The notes beneath the pieces are model-generated. The model was not told where the DNA came from. It searched no databases and was given only the letters and a program-made list of their open reading frames with translations. The translations under genes and the position numbers were made by a program. A stretch of DNA of 28,728 nucleotides from Clostridia bacterium. Its GTDB lineage: Bacteria > Bacillota_A > Clostridia > Christensenellales > UBA1750. Shown here in pieces: positions 7,778-15,670 of the stretch. The stretch lies in the NCBI GenBank assembly GCA_017413675.1, contig JAFPSR010000052.1:1-28728 (forward strand). The letters are read 5' to 3'. The stretch's first letter is position 1. Every line of letters begins with the position of its first letter.

Positions 7778-8419
7778 CTATCGAAGAATCCAGATTTCTT
7801 CCCCGACCGTATCGTACAGGGATCCTGAAAACCGGTCCATAATTTCCCCTGTCCCCATTTTCCGGATAATCACTTCCTCCCGGTAATCAGGGTCTTCGAT
7901 CCATCTGCTGAAGTACAAACGATCGCCGTCCCTTACACAGAAGGTTTCCCTGGAATCGATGGGAAAGTCCGCCTGCTCCGGCCAGATGATCTGAAAGCGG
8001 TTTTCCGCCTGCCGGGTCAGCATCAGGGGTGTTGTGTGCAGACGGAGGTTGTAACAGTCCTTTACCCGTTCCAGTCCGATGGCGAGGACATCCTGAAGCT
8101 CCTTCCCCTCAGGGTCATACGCAGAAGCCCGGATCTTTCCTTCCGGAAAATCTACATACAGGAGCAGAAGCTTTCCGTCCATACCGATCGGCATACCAAA
8201 GTAACGGCCGTCACGTGCCGGTATCGGTTCCAGGATTTCCCCGGTCTTCCCGTGGACGAAAACCATTCGGTTCTTCCGAATTCTGTGTCCCATCCGGAAC
8301 AGTTCTTCCGCTTCATACAGGTCCCCATACGTGAAATCGGAACCCCACAGCCATCTCCCGTCTCCGGGCACTGTCTGGAGGCCTCCGATCCCGTTTGTAG
8401 GAATGATTTTTTCTTTCAT
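7778..8419 (-). CDS. Hypothetical protein, last gene of the partner-switching operon
   Basis: I do not recognise this 213-residue protein. It has no signal peptide, membrane segment or cysteine cluster. It is rich in short alternating hydrophobic strands with turn motifs (DGRWLWGSDF, DGRYFGMPIGMDGKLLLLYVD, DGDRLYFSRWIED), suggesting an all-beta, possibly propeller-like fold. Phrases such as FVHGKTGEIL and KMGTGEIMDRFSGS resemble repeated beta-blade ends. It is the last gene of the minus-strand operon, 91 bases after the lone STAS gene and just before the terminator at 7712-7760. The ribosome binding site is poor (only GGAAAAG lies upstream of the ATG), so translation may be weak. A role in the signalling unit is suggested only by position. 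Confidence 0.65.
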   Translation of the reverse strand: MKEKIIPTNGIGGLQTVPGDGRWLWGSDFTYGDLYEAEELFRMGHRIRKNRMVFVHGKTGEILEPIPARDGRYFGMPIGMDGKLLLLYVDFPEGKIRASAYDPEGKELQDVLAIGLERVKDCYNLRLHTTPLMLTRQAENRFQIIWPEQADFPIDSRETFCVRDGDRLYFSRWIEDPDYREEVIIRKMGTGEIMDRFSGSLYDTVGEEIWILR

Positions 8420-8510
8420 TTTGCTTTTTTTCTTTTCCGGCAGATACCCGCACGCGAAAAGCGTTCCTGGATTCCCGCAGAGCTTACCGTGCCACTGCGT
8501 TCCGGGTAAC

Positions 8511-8822
8511 CTATTCCACAGTCAGGAAATCCATGAACCCGGTCATCTCGAAGATTTCGCGAATGACGTCATTCGGTTTCTTTACGACCATTTTCCCGTC
8601 TTTCTCATTCATTGCCTTCTGGGCAAGCAGAAGGACACGAAGCCCGGCGGAAGAAATGTATTCGAGGTTCTCCATATCAATGGTGAGCGAAGATGTATCT
8701 GCCATTTCCTCTTTGATAATGGTTTCCAGTTCCGGGGATGTTGTAGTATCCAGTCTTCCGGAAACAGAAATAAGCAGGTTCTCCCCTTCTTTTGTTTTCT
8801 GAATATCCAGCATATCTTTCAC
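8511..8822 (-). CDS. STAS domain protein, anti-sigma factor antagonist (RsbV/SpoIIAA-like)
   Basis: A 103-residue single STAS domain. In RsbV/SpoIIAA proteins this domain is phosphorylated on a Ser by an RsbW-type kinase and dephosphorylated by a PP2C phosphatase; only the unphosphorylated form binds the kinase. The phospho-site motif is clear: LEYISSAGLRVLL at 53-65, with Ser57 the likely target, preceded by the strand SLTIDM. A SGRLDTTTSPELE turn near 21-33 is also typical. The ATG at 8822 has AAAGGTGA just upstream. It follows the MATE-ATPase fusion gene by 35 bases in the same operon, so that ATPase domain is its most likely partner kinase. The phosphatase candidate is encoded at 18586-20055. 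No sigma factor is near. Confidence 0.93.
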   Translation of the reverse strand: MKDMLDIQKTKEGENLLISVSGRLDTTTSPELETIIKEEMADTSSLTIDMENLEYISSAGLRVLLLAQKAMNEKDGKMVVKKPNDVIREIFEMTGFMDFLTVE

Positions 8823-8857
8823 CTTTCCTTTGTTTTATCTCAAAAACATTCCTGTTT

Positions 8858-10630
8858 TCAAATACGGATTGTCAACACATTCAGTCCCAGGATGGTCTGA
8901 TACCGGATTTCCTCCGCCATTGCATATACCATCCGGATCCCGATGTTTTTCGTTACATCATCCGGATCCACAACCTTCTGCCTTTCCGAAGGATCGAACG
9001 GAATGCAGTCATCCTTCAGGCGGAGGATCAGTTCTTCTCCCTTATGGACAACACGCGCATCCACGGAATGATGTTTCCTGTCCTTGGTAAACCCATGATC
9101 CACGATATTCCCGGCCATCTCTTCCATAAACAGTCCGGCCAGATAGGATCTTCTGTCGTCCAGACCCTTTTCCCTGCAGAACGCCTGGACCTGTCTGGAT
9201 ACATCCACAACATCCTCCATACTGCGGAGTGTCAGATCCATTCTCTCTTCCGCGGGAACGCCAAAGGAATCCGGGATAACCATTAAGTCCCCGACATTCC
9301 GGGGGAACTTCTTTCGCAGGATCCACGAATACAGGATAATCACAACAGTTGTGACAACCCCGTTCAGGACGTTGGAAATATATACACCGTTTATCCCAAT
9401 CATGGGAACCAGGATTGCCGAAAAACCGGCTACACAGACTACCCCATCCAGGACGGAAAGGATATGGACCAGTCCCTGTTTGGAAGAGGTTTGCCCGTAA
9501 CAGACAAAATGCATGGAAATGATGCTCAGCGGCATGCAGAGCGGGAGAATCCGGAATCCCCATACCGTCATCATATAAACCGGATCGGAAGGATCCTGGT
9601 AATACAGCCCGGTCAGCGGTTTGGCGCAGATAATCAGCAATGCAGATACCGCAGCCATCACCGGGAGGAACTTGTAGAACATGGTACGCATCACATCGAT
9701 CAACGACTGCCTGTCCTCCTCCCCTGTGCTGACACTGATCATCATCCGGGATACGGCCAGCATCCCGGCAGGGATGGACCAGATAATTCCCAGAAGCGTA
9801 TCGGAAGCTGTAAAAGCAGAAAGTCCGATACTTCCCACAAAACGGATCACCAACGCATTCACGAGGAGGCGGCGGATGGTCTGATACCCCTGGGACAGAG
9901 ATCCCGGCAGGCCAATCTTCAGGATTTCTCCGAAATCTTTCCAGTGCAGACCCCGCAGACCGAAGCGGAGGATTGCTTTCTTTGTCATATAGTATTGTGC
10001 CTGTACCAGGAAAAACACCCATAAGCCGATGGAGGATGCCAAGGCTAATCCGAATGCTCCCCACTGCAGGACAGCAACGAATACATAATTCAGGCCCAGA
10101 TTCACCAGGATAAACACGATGCTGGCAATCATGGTCCTCCTCACCTGGTTTTCCAGAGACAGGAAGGCAGAGAGCTGCTGACCGAGTACCAAGGGAAGGA
10201 TTCCAAGCACCTGCCCCAGAATATAGGAGTTGAACAATGGCCTGACATTTTCATCCCCGGTCATTACCTTCGTAAGGTCTGTCAGAGATGCAGTCACCAG
10301 TACCAGGATCATGACGGCAGAAAACAGAACGGAGATCAGGATATCCAGAGAAAAGATGTCCTTCATCCTTTCCTTCTGGTCTTTTCCCATATACTGTCCG
10401 CACAGGATCTGGGATCCGCCCACAAGCAGGAGGCTGATGGCCCCTAACAACTGAGTGGCGGGGGCATACAGTCCAACCGCTGTCATGGCTTCCACACCCA
10501 CATAGTTGCTGGCAAACAGACTGGATACGATTCCGTTCACAGCGCCGACAGCTGCCAGAAGGATCTGGATCGGGAGCAGCCGGAACAACAGTCTGGATAC
10601 CAGTCTCGAATCGGAAGTATGGAGTTCCAT
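8858..10630 (-). CDS. MATE-family transporter fused to an RsbW-type HATPase_c domain
   Basis: A 590-residue fusion. Residues ~10-440 are a MATE-like membrane transporter with about 12 hydrophobic helices in two halves. Visible are the opening LLFRLLPIQILLAAVGAVNG and the repeat-like second-half stretch KIGLPGSLSQGYQTIRRLLV at 238-257. MATE proteins export drugs or metabolites using Na+ or H+. Residues ~465-590 form a GHKL ATPase of the anti-sigma kinase type: N-box FMEEMAGNIVDHGF at 501-514, G1-like DDCIPFDP at 540-547 and G2-like NIGIRM at 562-567. The G1 glycine is replaced by Cys542, so nucleotide binding may be altered. The longer frame from 10657 is not used: AAGGAG lies between it and the ATG at 10630. 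A STAS gene follows by 35 bases. The simplest reading is a membrane-tethered kinase or a transporter gated by STAS binding; both are inference. Confidence 0.9.
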   Translation of the reverse strand: MELHTSDSRLVSRLLFRLLPIQILLAAVGAVNGIVSSLFASNYVGVEAMTAVGLYAPATQLLGAISLLLVGGSQILCGQYMGKDQKERMKDIFSLDILISVLFSAVMILVLVTASLTDLTKVMTGDENVRPLFNSYILGQVLGILPLVLGQQLSAFLSLENQVRRTMIASIVFILVNLGLNYVFVAVLQWGAFGLALASSIGLWVFFLVQAQYYMTKKAILRFGLRGLHWKDFGEILKIGLPGSLSQGYQTIRRLLVNALVIRFVGSIGLSAFTASDTLLGIIWSIPAGMLAVSRMMISVSTGEEDRQSLIDVMRTMFYKFLPVMAAVSALLIICAKPLTGLYYQDPSDPVYMMTVWGFRILPLCMPLSIISMHFVCYGQTSSKQGLVHILSVLDGVVCVAGFSAILVPMIGINGVYISNVLNGVVTTVVIILYSWILRKKFPRNVGDLMVIPDSFGVPAEERMDLTLRSMEDVVDVSRQVQAFCREKGLDDRRSYLAGLFMEEMAGNIVDHGFTKDRKHHSVDARVVHKGEELILRLKDDCIPFDPSERQKVVDPDDVTKNIGIRMVYAMAEEIRYQTILGLNVLTIRI

Positions 10631-10668
10631 CAAGTCGATCTCCTTTTTTCTATACAATCATCACCCAG

Positions 10669-11538
10669 TCAGTACAGTTTATCCCCGACCTTATCCACGA
10701 ACCGGACCAGGCCGTCCGGCCAGGTCTCCTGTCCCGCAAGGTTGGTATCTCCCAGGACAACCAGTTTGTTTTTTCCATGATAATCACTGCCCGCTGTTAC
10801 ATACAGCCTGTATTTTTCCGCATAGGACAGGATCTCATTCTGCAGCCGCGGGGTAAAGGCGGAATAGAAGGCTTCCAACCCCTGCAGGCCGAAACCGATC
10901 AGGTAGCGGACTCTTTCTTCCATTTCCTCTCCGAAATACAGTTCCTCCCCGCTGCCGTAGGAGGGATGTGCCAATACCGGGATCCCGCCGCTTTCCAGAA
11001 TACCTTCGATCGCTTCTTTCGGAACAAGGTTCTTATCTTTCACAACCAGCTGGTTCAGGTATTGGGAGATTGCTTCCTCTTTGCTGGGCGCGTATCCGTA
11101 CTTCACCATCAGGTTGCCGAAATGCGGTTTCCCCGGATTGTCATTCTTCAATAATTCGTCGATTTCTTCCTGCGGGAAAACAAATCCGAATTTGTCTTTG
11201 AGGAAATCTATGCGGGCATAGGCTTTCTCCATACGGAAACCGTGGCTCTTCGCAACGAGGTTCCGTATGGCAGAGTGCTCCGGATCAAACCCGTATCCTA
11301 GGATATGGTATTTTCCGCCCTGGTCCCTGCAGGACAATTCAATCCCCGTCAGGAAGCGGGGTGTACTTCTGTCAAGGAGCGGGAGGATATGCTGATATGC
11401 CCTGAAATCATCGTGATCCGTTACAGAGAACAGATCCATGCCCTTTTCTACAATATAGGACAGTATCTCCTCCGGTGTATCGGTTCCATCGGAGATCTTT
11501 GAATGCATATGCAGATCCAGTTTCTTGATTTCCCTCAT
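10669..11538 (-). CDS. PHP domain phosphoesterase (TrpH/RnaseAM-like)
   Basis: A 289-residue metal-dependent phosphoesterase of the PHP family. Metal ligands are visible in order: HMH at 10-12, D17 in SDGTDTP, TDHDD at 40-44, E67 in GIELSC, H139 in KPHFGNLM, H191 in AHPSYG and SDYHG at 251-255. The KPHFGN-MVKYGY segment and overall length match the TrpH / YciV group, which removes phosphate from 3',5'-nucleoside bisphosphates (and trims RNA ends in some members). A GTG at 11583 gives a 15-residue longer frame right after the upstream stop. ATG 11538 begins with the conserved KKLDLHMHS strand and has AGAGGG before it, so it is preferred. Gene gaps of 45 and 38 bases place it inside the partner-switching operon, an unusual neighbour that might act on a nucleotide signal (inference). 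Confidence 0.88.
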   Translation of the reverse strand: MREIKKLDLHMHSKISDGTDTPEEILSYIVEKGMDLFSVTDHDDFRAYQHILPLLDRSTPRFLTGIELSCRDQGGKYHILGYGFDPEHSAIRNLVAKSHGFRMEKAYARIDFLKDKFGFVFPQEEIDELLKNDNPGKPHFGNLMVKYGYAPSKEEAISQYLNQLVVKDKNLVPKEAIEGILESGGIPVLAHPSYGSGEELYFGEEMEERVRYLIGFGLQGLEAFYSAFTPRLQNEILSYAEKYRLYVTAGSDYHGKNKLVVLGDTNLAGQETWPDGLVRFVDKVGDKLY

Positions 11539-11583
11539 GTATTTCCCTCTGCCGGCAAGGTATGCGTCCGGCGGGCGCTGCAC

Positions 11584-13173
11584 TTACAGATTCTTTTTCA
11601 GCTTAAGGATATTCTTACCGTCCTTATACTCGTAGGTAATTTCATCCATTGTCTGCTTAACCATGAAGATTCCGAGACCACCGATTCTCCGCTCATCCGC
11701 GGACAGGGTCACATCCGGATCCTCCTTGGCCAGCGGATCATACGGGACTCCGCTGTCAATGAACATGATTTCCACGATAACAGGCTCATGCGTGACTTCC
11801 ACCCGGATGGTCGCATTGCCTTTTCCGGGAGCATAGGCATAATTCGCGATATTCACAAAAATCTCTTCCACTGCAATCCCGATCTGCATCTTAGCCCGGG
11901 GCGAGCATTCCACTTCATCCAGGAAGGAATTGACAAAATCTACAACAACCGGCAGGTTTTCCTTAACTCCTTCAATTTCCAGTTCATTCCGGCAGAAGAG
12001 AAGCGTATCCGTCCGATCCAGCGTTTCCAGCAGTTCCTTCTTCCAAAGTTCAATCTCCGCCCTGCCTGCTTCTGTCTCCAGACCGTTTCTGCGGATCGAA
12101 CGGCGGATCATACGGGTATATCCGATAATCTTGGCCTTATCTTCCACCTCACGGATCTTTTCCGGATTACTGGTGCCCAAATAGGCAGGCAGGACTTTAT
12201 TCCAGAATCGGACCGAAGTAGCAAAGTCAAAGCCCTGGAATGACTTGATCGTCTCATGATTATATTCAGAGTATCCGATAAAGGAGTTAAACATGGATGC
12301 CAGTTCGAAAACAGGGTTCCCGACCGCCAGCGTATCCATATCGATCAGAAGGACTTCGTCCCCGACCAGCTCTACATTCTTCGTATGATAATCCCCATGG
12401 ATCATATGGTCGTCGTGCGGGACTTCCCGGATCATTCTCATCAGTTTTTCCCAGGCATCCCGGGGAATATAATCTTTCAGGAATTCTCCCCAGGAGATCA
12501 CGGTCTCCTTAATATCCGGCAGGTCTCCGGCCGGCACGAGGGTTCCATGAATCTTGTTGAGAAGATTGACGTATTCCTTCACACACCAATCCATCTTTTC
12601 CGGCTGCGTCGCCAGGATTTTGGAGAATGAACTGGCATTCAGCAATTCAAACACGGAACCATAACTGTTCCCCACCCGGACAACATCGTAGGAAATCGCG
12701 GTGGGAATCCCGAGTACCAGCGCTTTTCTGGCCACTTCCCTCTCATGCTGGATTTCTTCCAGCGCATCGGCATTATTGTATACTTTGACAACATTGTCAC
12801 GATCGATCCGGTAAATGGTCCCATTGGCTCCCCGCCCGATCTCTTCGCAGCCTTCCACAGAAACGATCCTATATGCCTTTTCTACCGTCATCATCTGCGT
12901 AAACCCGGTCATATCCAGGATTTCATAAACTTCGGAATTCACATTGAAAATCCGGATATTCTGGTTTGTCTTGCGAAGACGCAGAATCACACGCAGGCCG
13001 GCACTGGAAATATAATCCAGATCTGCAGCATCGATTTCAACCGGTTTTCCCTCGGAGCCTGCCATGACTTTCAGTATTTCCTGCTCAACCTGAGGTGCAT
13101 TGGTAGAATCGATATGTCCGGACAGGATCAGCTCAATCCGGTTTTCATAAGTTTTTCCACTGACTTCATTCAT
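11584..13173 (-). CDS. STAS / APH-like kinase / HATPase_c three-domain protein
   Basis: A 529-residue cytoplasmic fusion. Residues 1-103 are a STAS domain with the phosphoacceptor motif LDYISSAGLRVIL at 52-64 (Ser56 likely). Residues ~108-390 are an aminoglycoside/choline-phosphotransferase-like kinase: glycine loop GRGANGTIY at 113-121, Lys130, catalytic HGDYHTKNV at 259-267 and metal-binding LLIDMD at 275-280. This resembles the phosphotransferase group described as TIGR02172. Residues ~405-529 are an RsbW-type ATPase: N-box EEIFVNIANYAY at 436-447, DSGVPYDP at 473-480 and GGLGIFMV at 498-505, all intact. The protein thus carries antagonist and kinase domains in one chain. Start: ATG 13173 with AAAGGGAG 8 bases before it; the frame extends upstream to 13254 but lacks a comparable site. 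It is the first gene of the operon behind a good promoter. The APH substrate is unknown. Confidence 0.9.
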   Translation of the reverse strand: MNEVSGKTYENRIELILSGHIDSTNAPQVEQEILKVMAGSEGKPVEIDAADLDYISSAGLRVILRLRKTNQNIRIFNVNSEVYEILDMTGFTQMMTVEKAYRIVSVEGCEEIGRGANGTIYRIDRDNVVKVYNNADALEEIQHEREVARKALVLGIPTAISYDVVRVGNSYGSVFELLNASSFSKILATQPEKMDWCVKEYVNLLNKIHGTLVPAGDLPDIKETVISWGEFLKDYIPRDAWEKLMRMIREVPHDDHMIHGDYHTKNVELVGDEVLLIDMDTLAVGNPVFELASMFNSFIGYSEYNHETIKSFQGFDFATSVRFWNKVLPAYLGTSNPEKIREVEDKAKIIGYTRMIRRSIRRNGLETEAGRAEIELWKKELLETLDRTDTLLFCRNELEIEGVKENLPVVVDFVNSFLDEVECSPRAKMQIGIAVEEIFVNIANYAYAPGKGNATIRVEVTHEPVIVEIMFIDSGVPYDPLAKEDPDVTLSADERRIGGLGIFMVKQTMDEITYEYKDGKNILKLKKNL

Positions 13174-13261
13174 TGCTGCTACTCCCTTTTTCCATGCTGG
13201 CACTGGTTCGATCCGCAAATGCCCCAAGGACATGAGCAGAGGCCATTCTTCCACGGATTTT

Positions 13262-13290
13262 ATTATAGTATTTCAACCCATGTTTCGCAA
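13262..13290 (-). promoter_or_regulatory. Promoter of the partner-switching operon
   Basis: On the minus strand TTGCGA (+ strand 13285-13290), a 17-base spacer and a perfect TATAAT (+ strand 13262-13267). It lies about 90 bases upstream of the ATG at 13173, in the intergenic region shared with the divergent esterase gene. Confidence 0.75.
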
Positions 13291-13371
13291 TTCCCTATCC
13301 TCCAATTCTGCCCGGAAACCAACATTCTCCGACCTGTTTATGCCATTCCCATATCCATCCCCGGGAGAATC

Positions 13372-13401
13372 TTGGCAGTCCGCATCCCCCCATGGTATAA
13401 T
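13372..13401 (+). promoter_or_regulatory. Promoter of the esterase gene
   Basis: TTGGCA (13372-13377), an 18-base spacer and a perfect TATAAT (13396-13401) preceded by TGG, i.e. an extended -10. The ATG at 13430 is 28 bases downstream, leaving a short leader with AAAGGAG. Confidence 0.8.
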
Positions 13402-13429
13402 GTAAAAAAGCTGTAAAGGAGTTGATTCC

Positions 13430-14383
13430 ATGAGTGAATTCAGAAAAGTTATCTCAAAGCCGGGAGAAATCATCGACTTCGAAACAGTATTTGAGGAAAA
13501 CCCTTTCCTCAGGACAGGCGTTCCCTCCAAGAAGGGAACGATTGAAAGGGTAGACTACACGACGGATGTATACGAGGATGGGAAGACATATCCAAAATAT
13601 TGCTATGTTTATCTCCCCTATGGATACGATCAGAACGATAAATCCAAAAAGTATAACGTCTTGTACTATCAGCACGGCAACACATGTGAACCGTCCATCT
13701 TTTCCATCGGCGGGAACAAACCGATGCTGGATATGCTCTTCGATTCCGGAGAAATCGATCCCTGCATCATCGTATCCACAACATACTATTTTGATCCGAT
13801 GGGCGATGCGGACGAACGGGTCAAGACCGGCAGGATTCCGGCCGGCGACGGCGGATGGCCGGGAATCAAGGGAAATTACTATAAAGAAATCGTCCAGAAC
13901 ATTATTCCGGCGGTTGAATCCCGTTTCAACACCTATCTGGAAGACCCATCTCCCGAAGGGATCAAAGCTTCCCGCGATCACCGTGCGTTCTCCGGTTACT
14001 CCAGGGGCGGCGCCATGACCTGGCGGGTCATCCATCACGATTTCGAATACTTCCGCTGGTTTGCTCCTATGAGCTGCAGCACCAGGGCAGACAAACCGAG
14101 AGGAGAAACTCTGACGGAACAGGAAGTTATCGATTATGTCACTGCGCCGATCAAGGCAAACCCGGATCTTCCCTTCTTCATTTACGCAACCAACGGCGGA
14201 AAAGAGGACATTGCCGAGATGCGCAAACAGATGAAATATCTTCCTAAGGAAGCCTGCTTCTCTTACGGAACGGATCCTGTAAAGAACAACATCTATTATT
14301 CCGAATCCGATTATTATCACACCGACTTCCTCGTCCCCTACTATTACTGGAATTCCCTGAAGGTCCTGTTCAAGGGAATCTGA
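13430..14383 (+). CDS. Esterase D / feruloyl-esterase-like alpha/beta hydrolase
   Basis: A 317-residue serine hydrolase of the putative-esterase family, whose catalytic domains include the feruloyl esterase part of clostridial xylanases. Seen: YVYLPYGYDQ at 59-68, the oxyanion-region HG in YYQHGN at 79-84, nucleophile Ser191 in GYSRGGAMTW (189-198), and the likely catalytic His297 in DYYHTDF near the end. No signal peptide is present, so it would act inside the cell, perhaps on imported feruloylated or acetylated oligosaccharides (inference). The ATG has AAAGGAGTTGATTCC before it, and a strong promoter lies at 13372-13401. A terminator follows at 14415-14440. It is a single-gene unit divergent from the partner-switching operon. 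Confidence 0.88.
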   Translation: MSEFRKVISKPGEIIDFETVFEENPFLRTGVPSKKGTIERVDYTTDVYEDGKTYPKYCYVYLPYGYDQNDKSKKYNVLYYQHGNTCEPSIFSIGGNKPMLDMLFDSGEIDPCIIVSTTYYFDPMGDADERVKTGRIPAGDGGWPGIKGNYYKEIVQNIIPAVESRFNTYLEDPSPEGIKASRDHRAFSGYSRGGAMTWRVIHHDFEYFRWFAPMSCSTRADKPRGETLTEQEVIDYVTAPIKANPDLPFFIYATNGGKEDIAEMRKQMKYLPKEACFSYGTDPVKNNIYYSESDYYHTDFLVPYYYWNSLKVLFKGI

Positions 14384-14414
14384 GATCCCGCGCCCTGATA
14401 CGTATAGACAGAGA

Positions 14415-14440
14415 CAGCAGAAGGAATCTTCCTTCTGCTG
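14415..14440 (+). terminator. Terminator of the esterase gene
   Basis: Arms CAGCAGAAGGA (14415-14425) and TCCTTCTGCTG (14430-14440) match perfectly, with a 4-base loop, followed by CCTTTCTTTTTC. On the minus strand no T-run follows, so it mainly serves the plus-strand gene. Confidence 0.9.
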
Positions 14441-14451
14441 CCTTTCTTTTT

Positions 14452-15594
14452 CTATCTTTCCACTTCATCAATCAAAGCTTTGCTGATCACCCGGGAAACA
14501 AAGGATCCCGGGGTTACCCGTTTCCCGGACTGGATGTCCTCTATCCGAATTCTGGAAAGCAGGATTTCTTTGGCTGCCGTGGAATGCCAGGTAGAAGTAT
14601 CCAGATGAATCCGGTTGTCCCGCTCTCGGTCATGGACAATATACAGGTTCCCCTCTTCGTCTTCACACAGGTCCGGATAGGATACCCTCTCCCTGTCATC
14701 CAGAATCAGAGACCATTTCCAGCTGATCCCGTCATCATCCGACAAAAGGATCTTCATCCCGGTTCTTTCCGTATCCGAAACATTGCGCACATAAGCCAGT
14801 AGCCCGTTTTTCAGCCTTCCGATATATAAGCGGGAGGACGGTGCCTTTTCATACTCCCTGGTCCTGTTCCAGGTTCTTCCGCCATCCCCGGATTCCGAGC
14901 AGGCATAGTATCCTTTATTTGTCCTTGCCAGCAGCCGCAGGTCTCCATTCTGCTTTTCATACACCATGGTTTCATCAAAAACCTGATTCTGCGGTTTCGG
15001 GGCTGCTGTCACATCATAAAACGTCTTTCCGTCATCATCGGAAAATCGGAGCATATAATTCTCCGGGTGTACCCAGTCATAGGCCGGCAGAATGATGCGG
15101 CCAGAGGAAAGCCGAACCGGTTTGCAGCGCAGGAAACCGCCACAGAGTACCCTGGGTTCTTCCCAGACCAGCTCCTTTGCATCCGGGTTCCTGCACAAGA
15201 GCAGTTCTACCCCGGTGAATTCCTTGTGATACGGCATGGAAAACGGCGTACGGATCGTAGCTGGCGGATCTCCCTCGCGATACGGCGAATGTGTCCACAT
15301 CACCCATAACTGTCCTTTATCGTCCGTCCATAACTGGATATCAATATTCCTGTGATGTTCTGCCCGGTCGGAATATACCGCCAGTACCGGATGGGACCAG
15401 GTTTCCCCTTTGTCATCACTGTACACCAGTACATTGTAGTTTTCGATACAGGGTTCAAACATGCCTCCTGTATACCAGCCTGCAAACAAACGGCCGCCAC
15501 GGGTTTCCGTAATGGTCGGACATCCCTGCCAGGCACGGTTCTTCTCCCAGGTTTCCTCTCCGGGATTTTCGACAATATACGGTCGGCCTTTCAC
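14452..15594 (-). CDS. Sialidase-fold (BNR/Asp-box) protein, intracellular
   Basis: A 380-residue six-bladed-propeller protein of the exo-alpha-sialidase superfamily. Four Asp-boxes (S-x-D-x-G-x-T/S-W/F) are visible: SDDKGETW at 59-66, SDDDGKTF at 185-192, SGDGGRTW at 235-242 and SDDDGISW at 285-292. The N-terminal GCPTITETRGGRLFAGWYTG segment and the late Tyr in RVSYPDLCEDEEGNLYIVHDR (303-323) match this group. No signal peptide is present, and many such proteins in this superfamily are not proven sialidases. The start is GTG at 15594 with GGGAGG upstream at about 9 bases; an ATG between them runs straight into a stop in another frame. It follows the GltS-like gene by 76 bases with a hairpin in the gap, so expression may be partly separate. 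Substrate unknown. Confidence 0.82.
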   Translation of the reverse strand: MKGRPYIVENPGEETWEKNRAWQGCPTITETRGGRLFAGWYTGGMFEPCIENYNVLVYSDDKGETWSHPVLAVYSDRAEHHRNIDIQLWTDDKGQLWVMWTHSPYREGDPPATIRTPFSMPYHKEFTGVELLLCRNPDAKELVWEEPRVLCGGFLRCKPVRLSSGRIILPAYDWVHPENYMLRFSDDDGKTFYDVTAAPKPQNQVFDETMVYEKQNGDLRLLARTNKGYYACSESGDGGRTWNRTREYEKAPSSRLYIGRLKNGLLAYVRNVSDTERTGMKILLSDDDGISWKWSLILDDRERVSYPDLCEDEEGNLYIVHDRERDNRIHLDTSTWHSTAAKEILLSRIRIEDIQSGKRVTPGSFVSRVISKALIDEVER

Positions 15595-15623
15595 AAGATC
15601 ATTCCTCCCTTATTTCTGATAAA

Positions 15624-15652
15624 ACCGGTCTCTGCAGATCACAGGGACCGGT
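15624..15652 (-). terminator. Possible terminator / attenuator between the gltS-like and sialidase genes
   Basis: Perfect 7-bp arms ACCGGTC (15624-15630) and GACCGGT (15646-15652). Read on the minus strand the stem is followed by TTTTATCAG. The T-run is short, so readthrough into the sialidase gene is likely. Confidence 0.5.
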
Positions 15653-15670
15653 AGAACAAACTGGATTTTC

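Noticed and set aside
13174..13254. Longer N-terminus for the STAS-kinase-ATPase protein
   Set aside because: The -10 element at 13262-13267 would leave almost no leader, and a good ribosome binding site precedes ATG 13173.
13454..14320. 288-codon open frame on the minus strand
   Set aside because: It is opposite to the esterase gene, which has a consensus promoter, ribosome binding site and catalytic motifs.
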